This document shows positions 29,104 to 40,444 of a stretch of DNA of 64,000 nt, in pieces. The position numbers were made by a program, and so were the translations under genes. The notes under the pieces are model-generated. The model worked only from the letters and a program-made list of their open reading frames with translations. It searched no databases and was not told the origin of the DNA. The stretch is from contig NW_002476519.1 in NCBI RefSeq assembly GCF_000189635.1, positions 3,142-67,141 on the forward strand, read 5' to 3'. This DNA comes from Tetrahymena thermophila SB210 (taxonomy: Eukaryota; Ciliophora; Oligohymenophorea; Hymenostomatida; Tetrahymenidae). The number at the start of each line of letters is the position of its first letter. Position 1 is the first letter of the stretch.

Positions 29104-29865
29104 ATGAAATAAGTTAAGATATTAATACTTATTTTCTCTTTAACTCTATTAATTGCTTATGCTTAACCTAACAACTTTTTAGGTCATCATAAAAATCAAT
29201 AAAATGACCTAAATTCTTAAGAAATTAGCGAATAAAAATCAGCACAAGAAGTTCCTTCACCTATAAAACCAAACTTAAATAGCTAATAAGAGGGTTAAGA
29301 TGATTAATTAGGAGCAGAAGGCTAAGTAAATGAAAGAAATCTCTAAGGAGGATAATAAGGAGGTAGGCCAGTACAAAAAGCCTCAGAGGGAAAAGGAGCT
29401 AGATCAGGCTAAGGAAGTCAAGAAGGCTAAGGAGGATAATAAGGTCCAGGAGGCTTCGGAGGTTCAGGAGGATAAGGAGGTCCTGGAGGATAGGTTGGAT
29501 AATAAGGTCCAGGAGGCTTCGGAGGTTAAGGTGGATAAAGAGGATAATAAGGTCTAGGAGAATAAGGATAATAATAAGGTTCAGTAGGTGAAGGACTTGA
29601 ACAAGGAGACTTAGGAAATATACCAGATTCAGAAGATCCAAGAAACTAAGGAGGCATACCAGAGCAGTAAGGTCCAGGAGAATAAAGGGGTAGATAAGGA
29701 GGCAATGCAGGAAGACCAGGACAATAAGGTGTAGGAGGTAGACCATAGTAAGGAGGTGTAGGAAGTGAAAAATCTAGACCAGGACAAGGAGGTCCAGAAG
29801 GCTAAAGAGGCATACCAGGATAATAACCAGGAGGATAAGGAACACCATAAGGACAAATGCCTTGA
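29104..29865 (+). CDS. Secreted Gly/Gln/Pro-rich protein D
   Basis: Single exon, 253 aa, TGA stop. The signal peptide (about 1-20) starts MKQVKI and ends AYA, and the shared NNFLG and NSQE motifs mark it as a paralogue of A-C. The spacer (about residues 25-85) is more acidic and unique (EVPSPIKPNLNSQQEGQDDQ). The repeat half has imperfect GGQGGQQGPGGFGG, GPGEQ, GRPGQQG and GIPGQQPGG units. These are richer in Pro, Arg and Phe and reminiscent of, but not regular enough for, collagen G-x-y triplets. It ends in GTPQGQMP. It is the most diverged member. Function unknown; a secreted structural role is inferred. Confidence 0.8.
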
Positions 29866-30340
29866 AGATATAGCATAGGACCTGAAAATTATGGCTTTTG
29901 ATAAAATCTTAACATATCCTTATACTATTTTTATATTATGCTTAACTTTATATTATTTTATATTATTTGTATTAATAATTTGATAAAATTATTTTTTAAA
30001 TCAAATAATTTGAAACTTTTTCTAAAAAAATAAATTAATGAAAAATCAGTTTTAGTTGCTAAATCAAAAAAAGTTAAAATTTATAAAACTGTTAATTCTC
30101 ATTAATTAATGGAAAATACTCCTCAAATTAAATTTTTGTGTGAAAAATTCATCTTAATTAAAAAAAATTTGTTACTTAAAGTAACCTTAATTTATTGAAA
30201 GTGTTTCCTTAACAAAAAATTTTCAAAAAAATTTACTTTTTTTCATATTTTGTATTAATATAACTTGGGGGTTTTTTTACTCAGCTGTAGCTAAATAGAT
30301 GTTAAGGTAAATGTTTTAATAACAAAAATAAAACCAAATT
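29866..30340. other. 3' flank of gene D
   Basis: AT-rich; no gene seen. It lies between gene D and repeat R4. Confidence 0.5.
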
Positions 30341-32880
30341 TCCTATCTTTAAATGAAGTTGATTTAAATATTAAATAATAAAATTTAGATTTTTATCCTC
30401 ATAATTTTAATTAAATTAATAGAGTTTAGCTAAATAATAAAAACCTAATTTTATCAGAAATCTTAAATTAAAAGTATAAAATGCCACAAATTTAATTAAA
30501 AAATATATCTATCAGAAATCATATTTTGATAGATAAATTCTTCAAAATACAGTTAAATTCTTCCGAAGGGCAATTAATTTAGATTTTGATAATCTTACAC
30601 TTAAAAAATGTGATCTGAGATGACAATTAATATTAAATAGTATTAATATAGATAGATTTATTTAAAGGCTAAATGATTAACAATATATAAAAACATAGAT
30701 CTGATTCAAAACAGAAAAATCTTATTTTTACATTATCAATCATATAAATATTAATTAAAATAATTAAAAATTTAAAATAATTTGATTTGATAAAAATTAT
30801 ATTAGAATATTTAAATCAAATTAAAATTATTCTTTATTAACTCATTAACTAAATCAGTAGTGAGTTAATAAATTGTTTGTCTATTAAATTTAGTATCAAT
30901 AGATATGAAATCATTTTTATTTTTAATCAATTGTTAATATGATGAATTGATGGATTACGTACTTGATTAAATATTTTCATAATATTTCTATCATTTATGA
31001 ACAAAATAGATAAATATTTTTAGAATTTATCAAATCAAATTAAAAAATAGTTAAATAACAAACAGTTTACATTTCTTTATTTTATTAAAAATCAATCAAA
31101 TTTTTGTTACTTTTTGTTAGATCAAAAAATTGCTTTAATACAAACTAACATCTAATTTTATTTAGCACTCAGTAATAAAGAATTATAAATTAATACCAAT
31201 ATTTCAATCAGATATTTGCTTTTCCTATTAGAAATATTTTTCAAATTCAAATTGATAAAATATTCTACTTAATTGTAAAGATAATAAATAACCAACATTG
31301 ATTTCTAGCAAGTAAAATTATTTTTTTAAATAAAAAAACCATGATTTTACTTCACTAAAAGTTGTTTAATAAAAAATTAGATAATTCTTTTCAATTGATA
31401 TTCAATATTTTAAAATATATTAGATTTGAATTTAGCTTTCTAAATCTTATTTTTTAGAAGTTAATTATCTTACATTTATAATGTTATGATAATTAATTAT
31501 CAAAAATTAATTAATTATTAGTATTAAAGTTAATTAATATTACAAAAATCCCCATTTCAATATATCTTTATTAACGAATTATTGAAGAATTCACATAAAA
31601 TAATCTACATTAACTTATTTTAAAATGAAAGATATTATGTATTAAAATAAATATTTTTTCATTTTAATAAGAAGAAAGAGGTGAATATATATCTTGCTGT
31701 AAAATTTTATAATTACTTTAATTTTGAAATGTATAAATATAAAGTAGAATTTTTCTAAAAATAATATCTAAAAACAAGGTTTTATATAAGAGTAATTTAA
31801 ATATATGATAACTTCAAATAATCATTTTATATATCTCTATTTAATATAATAATAGGAACTTGAAGAGAAACTTCATTTGAGATAAATTGATACAATTAAT
31901 TTAAAAAGATTTAAAAATTAAATAAAACTTAAGATCAAATTATTCTTTTCTTTCAAGAAATTAATTGACTAAATTACAGTTGAAGAATATTGTAAACTAT
32001 ATCATATCAAATTTATGAGCTTGAATTTATTAATTTTAGTTTTCTTTACTGAAAATTTTTTTCATTATTGATAAAAAGTACAAGATATTTTAAAAATATA
32101 CTTTTTCATCTATTAAATAAAAAAATATAGAGGATTTAAAAGTAGGTTTTATGAAAAATATACTTATTTCTTTAGATTTAATGATTTTATAAGTTAAATA
32201 AAATGAAAAATTTGATATTAACTTAAATTCATTCAATAAAAGTAAAAATGATGATCCTTCATTTGAATATATTTTCTTATTAATTAGGACTTTGTATAAT
32301 ATTCTATTTAAAATCAAATTAAAAATGACTAATTTAGATTTTATTCTTTTACCTAGCTTCATTCTAAAGAATAATTTTTTAATATTAAAAGAAAATAGAA
32401 ATTACAAAATCATTAAAATGGTTGTATTTGTTTGATCCATGTTTGCTATTCTCATAAATTTTAATTAGAAGTTTTATTTGAATAAATGCTATGATAATAT
32501 AATTCTTTTAAAAAAGTAGCAGGTTGTCATAAAAATATAAATATGCTTGCTATTTGGCTAATGGTATTGAGAAAAAAGATATTTTGATTGTGAGTTAATC
32601 AGAAAATAAAAACCACAACTTTATTTAAATAAATAAATATCTTTTAAAGATTTTATCATTTAATTAAATCTTTATAAAATATTCTCTTTGTTTTTCAATT
32701 AAAATACTTTAAAGTCGAAATTAAAACCTACTTTCTACTAATTAATATTATGGATAAAAACATTATAAGCTATATATTGAAAAAGGGGATATTCAGTTGA
32801 ATTAAAAATACTTCTTTAGTTACACATTTATATAATCTACTACATCATAATCAAATTACTTAAAATCGATAACTATAGAC
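30340..32880 (+). repeat. Diverged orphan upstream element R4
   Basis: Full-length diverged element. Its first half matches R1 (CCACAAATTTAATTAAAA at 30484; CCCCATTTCAATATATCTTT near 31550). Its second half is near-identical by eye to R3 (GGAACTTGAAGAGAAACTTC at 31854, CCACAACTTTATTTAAAT at 32613, TTAGTTACACATTTATATAA at 32816). The next gene downstream is the unrelated LRR gene, so this copy is also an orphan. Confidence 0.65.
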
Positions 32881-33481
32881 CTCAATACCCCCTCAACACC
32901 ATAAAAATTCATCAAATTAAAATTTTTGATTAAAAATTATGGAGGAGGGAGGGATATATATTTTATAAAAAAATATTAATTAACTTTTAAAAAAATAATT
33001 TAAAAAATATTGCAAAAATTCAGAAAGAAAAAAATTAAATAAATAGATAGATTTTGGCCTTATTTATAGTCTGAATTTTTTATATAAAACATTTGAAATT
33101 GAATAAAATTTAGATATATTTAGATAAAATAAATTACAATCAATAAATAGAAAATTCAATTATATTTGCTTTTTTTCAATAACTGCTCTAAAATAAATTT
33201 GAATTCAAAATTGAAAGCTAAAATAGAACAGTAATCAATAATTTATAAAAGCTGAGTAAAAAGACTATTTATTTAAAATAATTAATAGCTACTTCTAAGT
33301 AAAGATATACATCATGTTAATTAATAGGTGGTTATGTATATTTTTATCTTGCTTTTTGAGGGTTTTTATTATTTAAGACTAACTAACTGTGTTTTTGCTT
33401 TTCTATAAAAATAACTTTTTTATTATTTATTAATTTTAAAAACTTTATTTTTTTAATAAGTAATAACTTAATTGAAAAAAA

Positions 33482-35120
33482 ATGGGAATGTGTAGTTCAA
33501 AATCTAAAGAAACTAAAAATAATAAATATAAGTATTTAAAAGAAGTAATTAAAAAATATATCTTTATTTAAGTTTGAATTTATTTTATTAATAGTTTCTA
33601 AGGTCTAATCTTTAAAATTAAAAAAGTGTTACAATTGATCTTAGGTAATTAATTATTTTAATTCAGATATAAATCAATTTGTCTTATTTTTCATAGGTAA
33701 TCCTATATTCAAACTTATCATCATATAATACTAATTTAATAAAAAAATTATTTTTTAGATATTCTTTTATTTAAACAATCATTTTATAAAAAATTATTCT
33801 TTTTAAAAAAACTTAATTTTATATAAGTGAAAGGTATATTAGCGAGAAAGACATCTTAGATCTAAATGTAGCTCTATCATAATGCCAAAATCTTAATATT
33901 TTATCTTTGTCATTAAAGTATATTAAAGAATTATCTTCACTTATTTTAATTATATAAATTATTAAAAGAAAATATCTTCAATTATTTAATTAGCTAAGTA
34001 AATTATTATATTTAAACAAAAAGTGGATATGGTGTAGTCAAATAATTCATAAAACTAGTTTAGATACTGGAAAATTTATAAAATCTTATTAGACTAGAGT
34101 TAAATTTAGAGTTTGATATTTTATTTATTTACTTATTATTTTGAAATTGAGATTTTATTTATTTCATTTTAAGTTTCCATTTTTTATTTATTTGCTGACA
34201 TTTATAAAAAAATAAAAGATACAATTAAATTAATGATAGCCAATGTTAAAGTTTAGCTAATAGCTTATAAAAATCTCTGAATATTTAATATCTAGAGCTA
34301 GCACTGAAGTAATTATCTAAATTATCATTTACTTGCTTACCAAAAATTTATTATTTTAGATAAATAATCATTTTTATATTAAATAAACCATAACATTAAA
34401 ATAAGTTTAAGAAATAAATTTTATTAATTATAAATATTTTATAATATTTTTTGTATTTAAAATAAGAAATAACAAAATATCAGACGAAGGATTTAGCTAG
34501 ATATTTTGCGCACTAGAAAAGTTAACAAATTTAAAAGCTTTAATACTTTAATTAGGGTAAAATAATTTTTATTCGAATGTTACTAAATTATTTAAATTTG
34601 ATTTAAAACATTTTCGAATATAATTTAAAGAAATAATTACTACAGTAAAAAAATGAACTATTTACTATCCATTGAATTATTGTTTTGTGTAACTATTAAA
34701 ATAATATCTTACACAAAAAATCAAATTAAATTAGTTATTCATTAAATTAGACACTAAAATTTTTTTAAACAGAATATTTGATAGTTACAAAATTAATTTT
34801 TATGATTTAATTTTAATTAAACTTTATTAAATTTCTAAAAACTTAAAAGATGGAATAAAATAAATTTGAACGACCTATCCTTATTTTAGATTAGATTTTA
34901 AAACTGTTCTAAACTGATTATTTTCAATCTTGATTTAAGGTAATAATTTTTTCTTCAGTTTTTGCATTTATTTTCTAAAAATATAAAAATAACTAATAAA
35001 TTTAAGTTATTTATTTAATAAAAAAGATAGAACTAAATTAATGACAGAATACAATAATAATTAGCATCAAAAATAAGTAAGCAGAAACGTCTAGTACTCA
35101 AATAAGTTGTGCTTAAATGA
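33482..35120 (+). CDS. Small leucine-rich-repeat protein, one repeat per exon
   Basis: Eight exons: 33482-33544, 33595-33644, 33828-33917, 34024-34110, 34219-34308, 34467-34556, 34850-34939 and 35027-35120. All introns are GT..AG. The exons sum to 218 codons (217 aa) and the TGA is at 35118-35120. From intron 2 on, every intron is phase 2, and exons 3, 5, 6 and 7 are exactly 90 nt (exon 4 is 87). Each encodes one repeat of about 30 residues, e.g. NNKISDEGFSQIFCALEKL then TNLKALILQLG, and NQINDSQCQSLANSL. This resembles the RNI-type LRRs common in ciliates. The N terminus MGMCSSKSK fits N-myristoylation (Gly2) with a nearby palmitoylatable Cys4, suggesting a membrane-tethered protein (inference). 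LRRs mediate protein binding; the partner is unknown. It is short, so it may be a relic of a longer family member. Confidence 0.72.
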
Positions 35121-35439
35121 TATCATGAAGCAAAATTATCTATAATAAAATATCCAAAAAATAAAAATATTGAAATTAAATTAAATTTTATGTTTAAGTA
35201 AAAAAATTTAAATAGAAAAATTATTATTAAAACAGACTTTTTAAAGAATGATTTTTAAAAAAATGCTTTGATTAAAAATTTTTTTAAAGAATTTTATTAC
35301 TTTTATTAAAAAAAGAGACATTAATAAAAAAATACAAATAATACCAAAATAAAATTAGTATAAAACTATTCAAAATAATTAAAATATCTTCTTTTAAATT
35401 TAAAAATAACTTTTGTTATTACTTTTCATTTTTTTTAAT

Positions 35440-37265
35440 TCAATTTTTAAATTCATTCACTATTTATGCTTCTTTTAAAACTATTTTAGTTTCTTATTGA
35501 CATAAACCAAGGTAAAATCTTAAATCCTCATTTTCTGTAAGTTTTTTTTTATATTTATCATCTAATCCTAGCTTATACTAATAATTAGGATAGTCTACTA
35601 CTTCTAAAATCTAATCTTTTAAGCAAACTCTTAATTCTATTACATTCTCTTTACTTAACTTAAAATTGTCTCCTTTTAATTTTTTATCTATGCCTAAATT
35701 ACTATAGCCATTATTTTAAGGATCTGATTTTTCTATAAATTCATTTAAAAATATAAATTGGCTGCATAAATTATCACAATATCCTTAAATTTTATTAGAA
35801 TCTGATTCCTTCATTAGACCTATCATGAATTAGTTTTTTTCTTTAATATTTTCAACTTATATTCTAAAAATATATTTTAAATCTTTTTATAAATACATAT
35901 TTGAGATACAATTCACCCAGCTACTGTGATGTAACTAATAAATTTCATATTCGCTATTTTCTTTTTTATTTATAATGCAGTGTTTTTATCCATCATTAAA
36001 TTAGGTTGTTAACATTTAAAAATTTTATTTGAAAAAATTAGCTTCATAAATAAATCTCATCTATTGATCTTTCAAGTTTCTGAAGAAATTAAATTTATTT
36101 TAGTCATAAATATTAGAAAAGTTAATATGCTTTAAAAAAGGTTTTACATCAATTAAAAATTATTCAAATTGAAATATGAATTAACTGTTTAAGAAACTCA
36201 TTTGAGAATTTGTAATTAAATTAATTTATTTTATTTCTAAACTATCTTTTACTATATTTTAATACTACTGCTGAGTTGTTAAAAGTATTTAATGTTTAAC
36301 ATAATCTTCTATTTAACATTACTTTTCTTCACTAATTTTTGAAAAATCAATAGCTTATTTATTTTCTGTATGAATAATATTGAAATTATACTCTTAAAGA
36401 AGATGATTAAGCCCTTAAAGGATTTAATCCAATTCATAAAGGAATTAGTCAGAGCAAAAATTAGATTTATTTGAAACAAGTTTCATTATTAATTCTGCAC
36501 TCAATTTCTAGCCTCTGTTATTATTTTAATTGGTAGTATTAGATTATAGATGTCTTTCCCTATTTTGATTTATCATGCCTTAAGATAAATCACTTTTAAA
36601 GAAAGAGATTTTATCTATACAAGCAAATATTTATTATTTCATCAAATTTGGAAGGTTTAAATTGAAATTTGTTTCTAATTGATTAGCTTAACATAGTAGG
36701 TTCTACAATAATTCAGTATTTTTATCTTTTTAGGACTCAATTTGTGAAACAAATTCTCTGCAGAGAGTTGAATATTCTTCTATACTACTTGCTTCTTAGT
36801 TTTTGTTTAGAATCTACTTAAATTATTTTATTTTTGATATTTCTTAATATCTTTCAATAATTTGTTAGTTAGTAGGATATTTTAAAGTTTCATTGATCAT
36901 ATTTTTTTAGATGATGTCTATTTTTGCTAAAAATTCTCCTTTGAATTGATTAAAGAAATTTGTGATTTACTTTAAGTATTCGCATTAAGATTCATTTGAT
37001 GTGAACTCAATGAGATCTTAAATGACATAGTAGTCATTGACAGGTGCCATTTTGAGATAATTTTACTATCTGCTTCTTAAATAATGTCATCTATCATTAA
37101 ATAGTTAATTGTTTTGAATTCAAAATCATTATTAACACAAGAACAACAATAGAAAAGAGGCTTTTTGGAGCAGGATTGTAATAATAGATCATTAACTTAG
37201 ACAAATTAAATATCTCTATTTGAATGTGTAGGACATTTTAGATTTTTAGTTGTAATTTTTTCCAT
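35440..37265 (-). pseudogene. CxxH/CxxC-finger family, copy 1 (frameshifted)
   Basis: Colinear over its whole length with the intact copies at 37691-39523 and 41845-43677. The start is MEKITTKNLKCPTH, the CxxC is at FYCCSC, and the end is AQIVNEFKN then TGA. One G is missing from the GGTGGCCATTTT context near 37044-37046, so the frame breaks after about residue 73 and would stop after roughly 120 residues. The rest is open in the restored register, so the lesion looks recent unless it is a sequencing error. An intact start and normal 5' flank suggest it may still be transcribed. Confidence 0.72.
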
Positions 37266-37690
37266 TTTAAAACTTTGACAATCAAAGGTTGTTGAGAAAG
37301 AATATGTTTTTAATATTTTGTTTAGATTAGTATTTTTTTACTATTATTTTTGTTGAAAGTTTATAAAGAAAAGTATCGTAATATCATATAAACACAACTA
37401 TATCAATATTCTAATAAATATTTTATTTAATTGCAAAACATATTGTATTTTTTTAATTTTGAGATCTATTTTTTTTATACATTAAAAATTAAAATTATTT
37501 ATATTTCTTAATGTAGAAATTAAAAATTTTTAAAAAGGGTTTAGAAAAATATGATAAATTACATTAAAAAAAGACATTAATAAAAATACAACTACAATCT
37601 ATTTTAATACAATTCATATATAATTATTCATAGCAATTAAAATATCTTTCTTTTATTATATTTATTTTTGTTATTATTTTTTTTTTTATT

Positions 37691-39523
37691 TCAATTTTTA
37701 AACTCATTCACAATTTATGCTTCTCTCAAAACTATTTTAATCCCCTCGCTTTTTAAACCAATGTAAAGTTTTAGATCCTGATTTTTTGTGAGTAAATATT
37801 TATAAGAATCATCTAATCCTAGCTTATACTAATAATTAGGATAATCTACCACTTCTAAAATTTAATTTTGTAAGCAAACTCTTAATTCTATTATTTTCTC
37901 TCTAGTTAACTTAAAACAGTCTCCTTTTAATATTTTATCAATGCCATAATTAGAAGAACCTGTTCTAGGATCAGATTTTTCTATAAATTAATTTATATAT
38001 CTAAAATGGCAGCTTAAATAATCTTTATATCCATCAAATTTATTAGAATTTAAATTTGTCATTAGACCTATCATGAAATGAGCACCTTCTTAAATATCTT
38101 TAATTTGTATTCTAAAAATATATTTCAAATCTTTAATTAAATTAATTTCTGAAACACAATTCACCCATTTATTACCTTCAAACTTCTTAATTTTTTATTG
38201 ACCATTTTATTTTTTTTTTACTTAGCAACTTAGTTATCCATTATTATGTTAAGTTATTAATAGTTAAAAATTATAACTGAATAAATTTTGTAAATAATTA
38301 TTTCTTATCCATTCATCATTAATGTTTAGGTTTCTGAATAAAAAAAATTTATTTTAGTCAGAAAAAATATTTGAAAAATTAATGTGCTTTAAAAAAGGTT
38401 TTACATCAATTAAAAATTTTTCAAACTGAACTGTGAATTAACCATTTAAGAAATTCATTTGAGAATTTATGATTAAATTAATTTATTTTATTTCTAAGCT
38501 ATCCTTAACTTTATTTTCGTAAGACTGCTGAGTTGTTAAAAGTGTTTAATGTTTAACATAATCTTCTATTTAATTTAACTTTTATCCACTAATTTTCGAA
38601 AAATCAATAGCTTCTTTATTTTCTGTATGAACTTTTTTAAAATTATACTATTAAAAAAGAGGATTAAGCCTTTAAAGAATTAAGTTCAATTCTTAAAGGA
38701 ATTAGTCAGAGCAAAAATTAGATTTATTTGAAACAAGCTTCATTATTAATTCAGCACTCAATGTCTAGTCTCTGTTATTATTTTAATTGGTAGTATTAGA
38801 TTATAGCTGTCTTTCCCTATTTTGATTTATCAAGTCTTAAGATAAATCGCTTTTAAAGAAAGAAATATTATCCATACAAGCAAATATATATTCTTTCATT
38901 ATATTTGGAAGGTTAAAATTTACATCTTTTTCTATTTGTTTAGCTTAATTTATTAGGTTCTTAAATAATTCAGTATTTTGATCTTTCTATGACTCAATTT
39001 ATGAGATGAATTCCCTGCAGAGAGTTGAATTTTCTTCTATACTAGATTTTTTGTTATTATTGTCTAGAAACTACTTAAATTATTATATTTTTGATATTTC
39101 TTAATATGTTTCAATTATTGTTTAGCGCGTCGGATATTTTAAAGTTTAATTGATCATCTTTTTTTAGATGATGTCTATTTTTGCTAAAAACTCTCCTTTG
39201 AATTGATTAAAGAAATTTGTGATTTAATTTACGTATTCGCATTAAGATTTATTTGATGTGAACTCAATGAGATCTTAAATGACTTGCTAGTCATTGACAG
39301 GTGGCCATTTTGGGATAATTTTACTATCTGTTTCTTAAATAATGTCATCTATCATTAAATAGTTGATTGTTTTGAATTCAAGATCATTATTAATACAAGA
39401 ACAACAGTAGAAAAGAGGCTTTTTGGAGCTGGGTAGAGACATTACATCATTGATTTAGACAAACAAAAAATCTTTATTTGAATGTTTAGGACATTTTAGA
39501 TTTTTAGTTGCAATTTTTTCCAT
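37691..39523 (-). CDS. CxxH/CxxC-finger protein with coiled middle and C-terminal SPRY-like domain, copy 2
   Basis: Single exon, 610 aa, TGA stop. N terminus: C11-x2-H14 and C40-x2-C43 (LKCPKH, FYCCSC), a compact zinc-ribbon/B-box-like site. The pair is C40/C43, because copy 3 has CSSC. Residues about 90-400 are hydrophilic, Lys/Glu/Gln/Asn-rich and probably helical (QITNFFNQFKGEFLAKIDII, QINLIINSQMNFLNGQF). The C-terminal third (about 430-610) looks like a divergent SPRY/B30.2-type sandwich: KKFEGNKWVNCV, LKYIFRIQIKDI, ELRVCLQNQILEVVDYPNYQ, then LYIGLKSEGIKIVLREAQIV. A finger, coil and SPRY order recalls TRIM-like proteins, but no RING is present and homology is not proven. Cytoplasmic or nuclear (no signal peptide). 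One of four tandem minus-strand copies. Confidence 0.8.
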
Positions 39524-40440
39524 TTTGAAACTTAAACAAAGGAAAGTTGTTGAGAAAGAATATTTTGTTTAGATTATTATTTTTTACTTTTATTTTTGTT
39601 AAGAGTTAATTAGAAAAGTATAGTATCACAATATCGTATAAGCACAACTTTTTCAATATTCTATTAGATATTTGATTTAATTAGAAAGAATATTTTATTT
39701 TTCTAATTTTGAATTTTATTTTTTAAATACATTAAAAATTGTTTAAAGTGAAATAAATCATTTAGACCAAACCCATAAATTCTTAAAATCAAAAAAATCT
39801 TTATTTTGATTGGATAAATTTTAGGTGCATTTTTAAAATACACTAATCCACCTAAATAAAAACTCGGTATTTGTATATAAAATACTTATCAATTATAAAA
39901 AGTCTTCTGTGTTTCCTTTAATTACCTAATTATCGATCATTTTTCATCACTGTTCATAACATAACTATTAGTACTTAATTGATATTGAAAGAATTATCAT
40001 CTATTCAAAATTTGAATTAAGTCTAAGTTACATGAGTCATATAAATCTATAATAAAAAATCCAGATTCATTCATATGAAAACATAAATGATGTAAGCATA
40101 TTTTTTATTATTTTCATTTTTTATGATAAAAAATCTCCTTTACTGCACTTATGAGTATTTCTTAAGTGATATTTTCCTTTTAGTAGAGTTTGTCACTAAT
40201 TTTTAATTTATTCATGATCCAATATCTACCCTATTAGATACACAAATAAATATTTCAATTTTTTTCTTCTTGAGAAAATTTCTTTTTTAACCTGATGTAT
40301 GGCAGAAGGTCAATTCTTGCTGATATTTAAATTATCTTATTTTTTTTATACCAAATTCACAAAAAGCAATATCTAATATATCTGTTTAGCTTTGATAATT
40401 CAACTTACTTGTGACTATTTTTTTTTTTAAATAGAAAATA
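39524..40440. other. 5' flank of copy 2 (shared with other copies)
   Basis: The first about 200 bp (GTTGAGAAAGAATATTTTG) match the 5' flanks of copies 1, 3 and 4, so the promoter was duplicated with the gene. 39950-40120 (TAACTATTAGTACTTAATTG, TTCATTCATATGAAAACATA) matches 44140-44320 upstream of copy 3. No gene seen. Confidence 0.5.
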
Positions 40441-40444
40441 ATTC

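Noticed and set aside
32090-32362. Minus-strand 90-codon ORF in repeat R4
   Set aside because: No protein-like composition and no support from R1-R3; chance ORF in AT-rich repeat.
3941-32880. Known transposon or virus-like origin of the upstream element
   Set aside because: No transposase, reverse transcriptase, integrase or capsid-like reading frame, no clear terminal inverted or long terminal repeats, and no obvious target-site duplications were seen, so no family is claimed.
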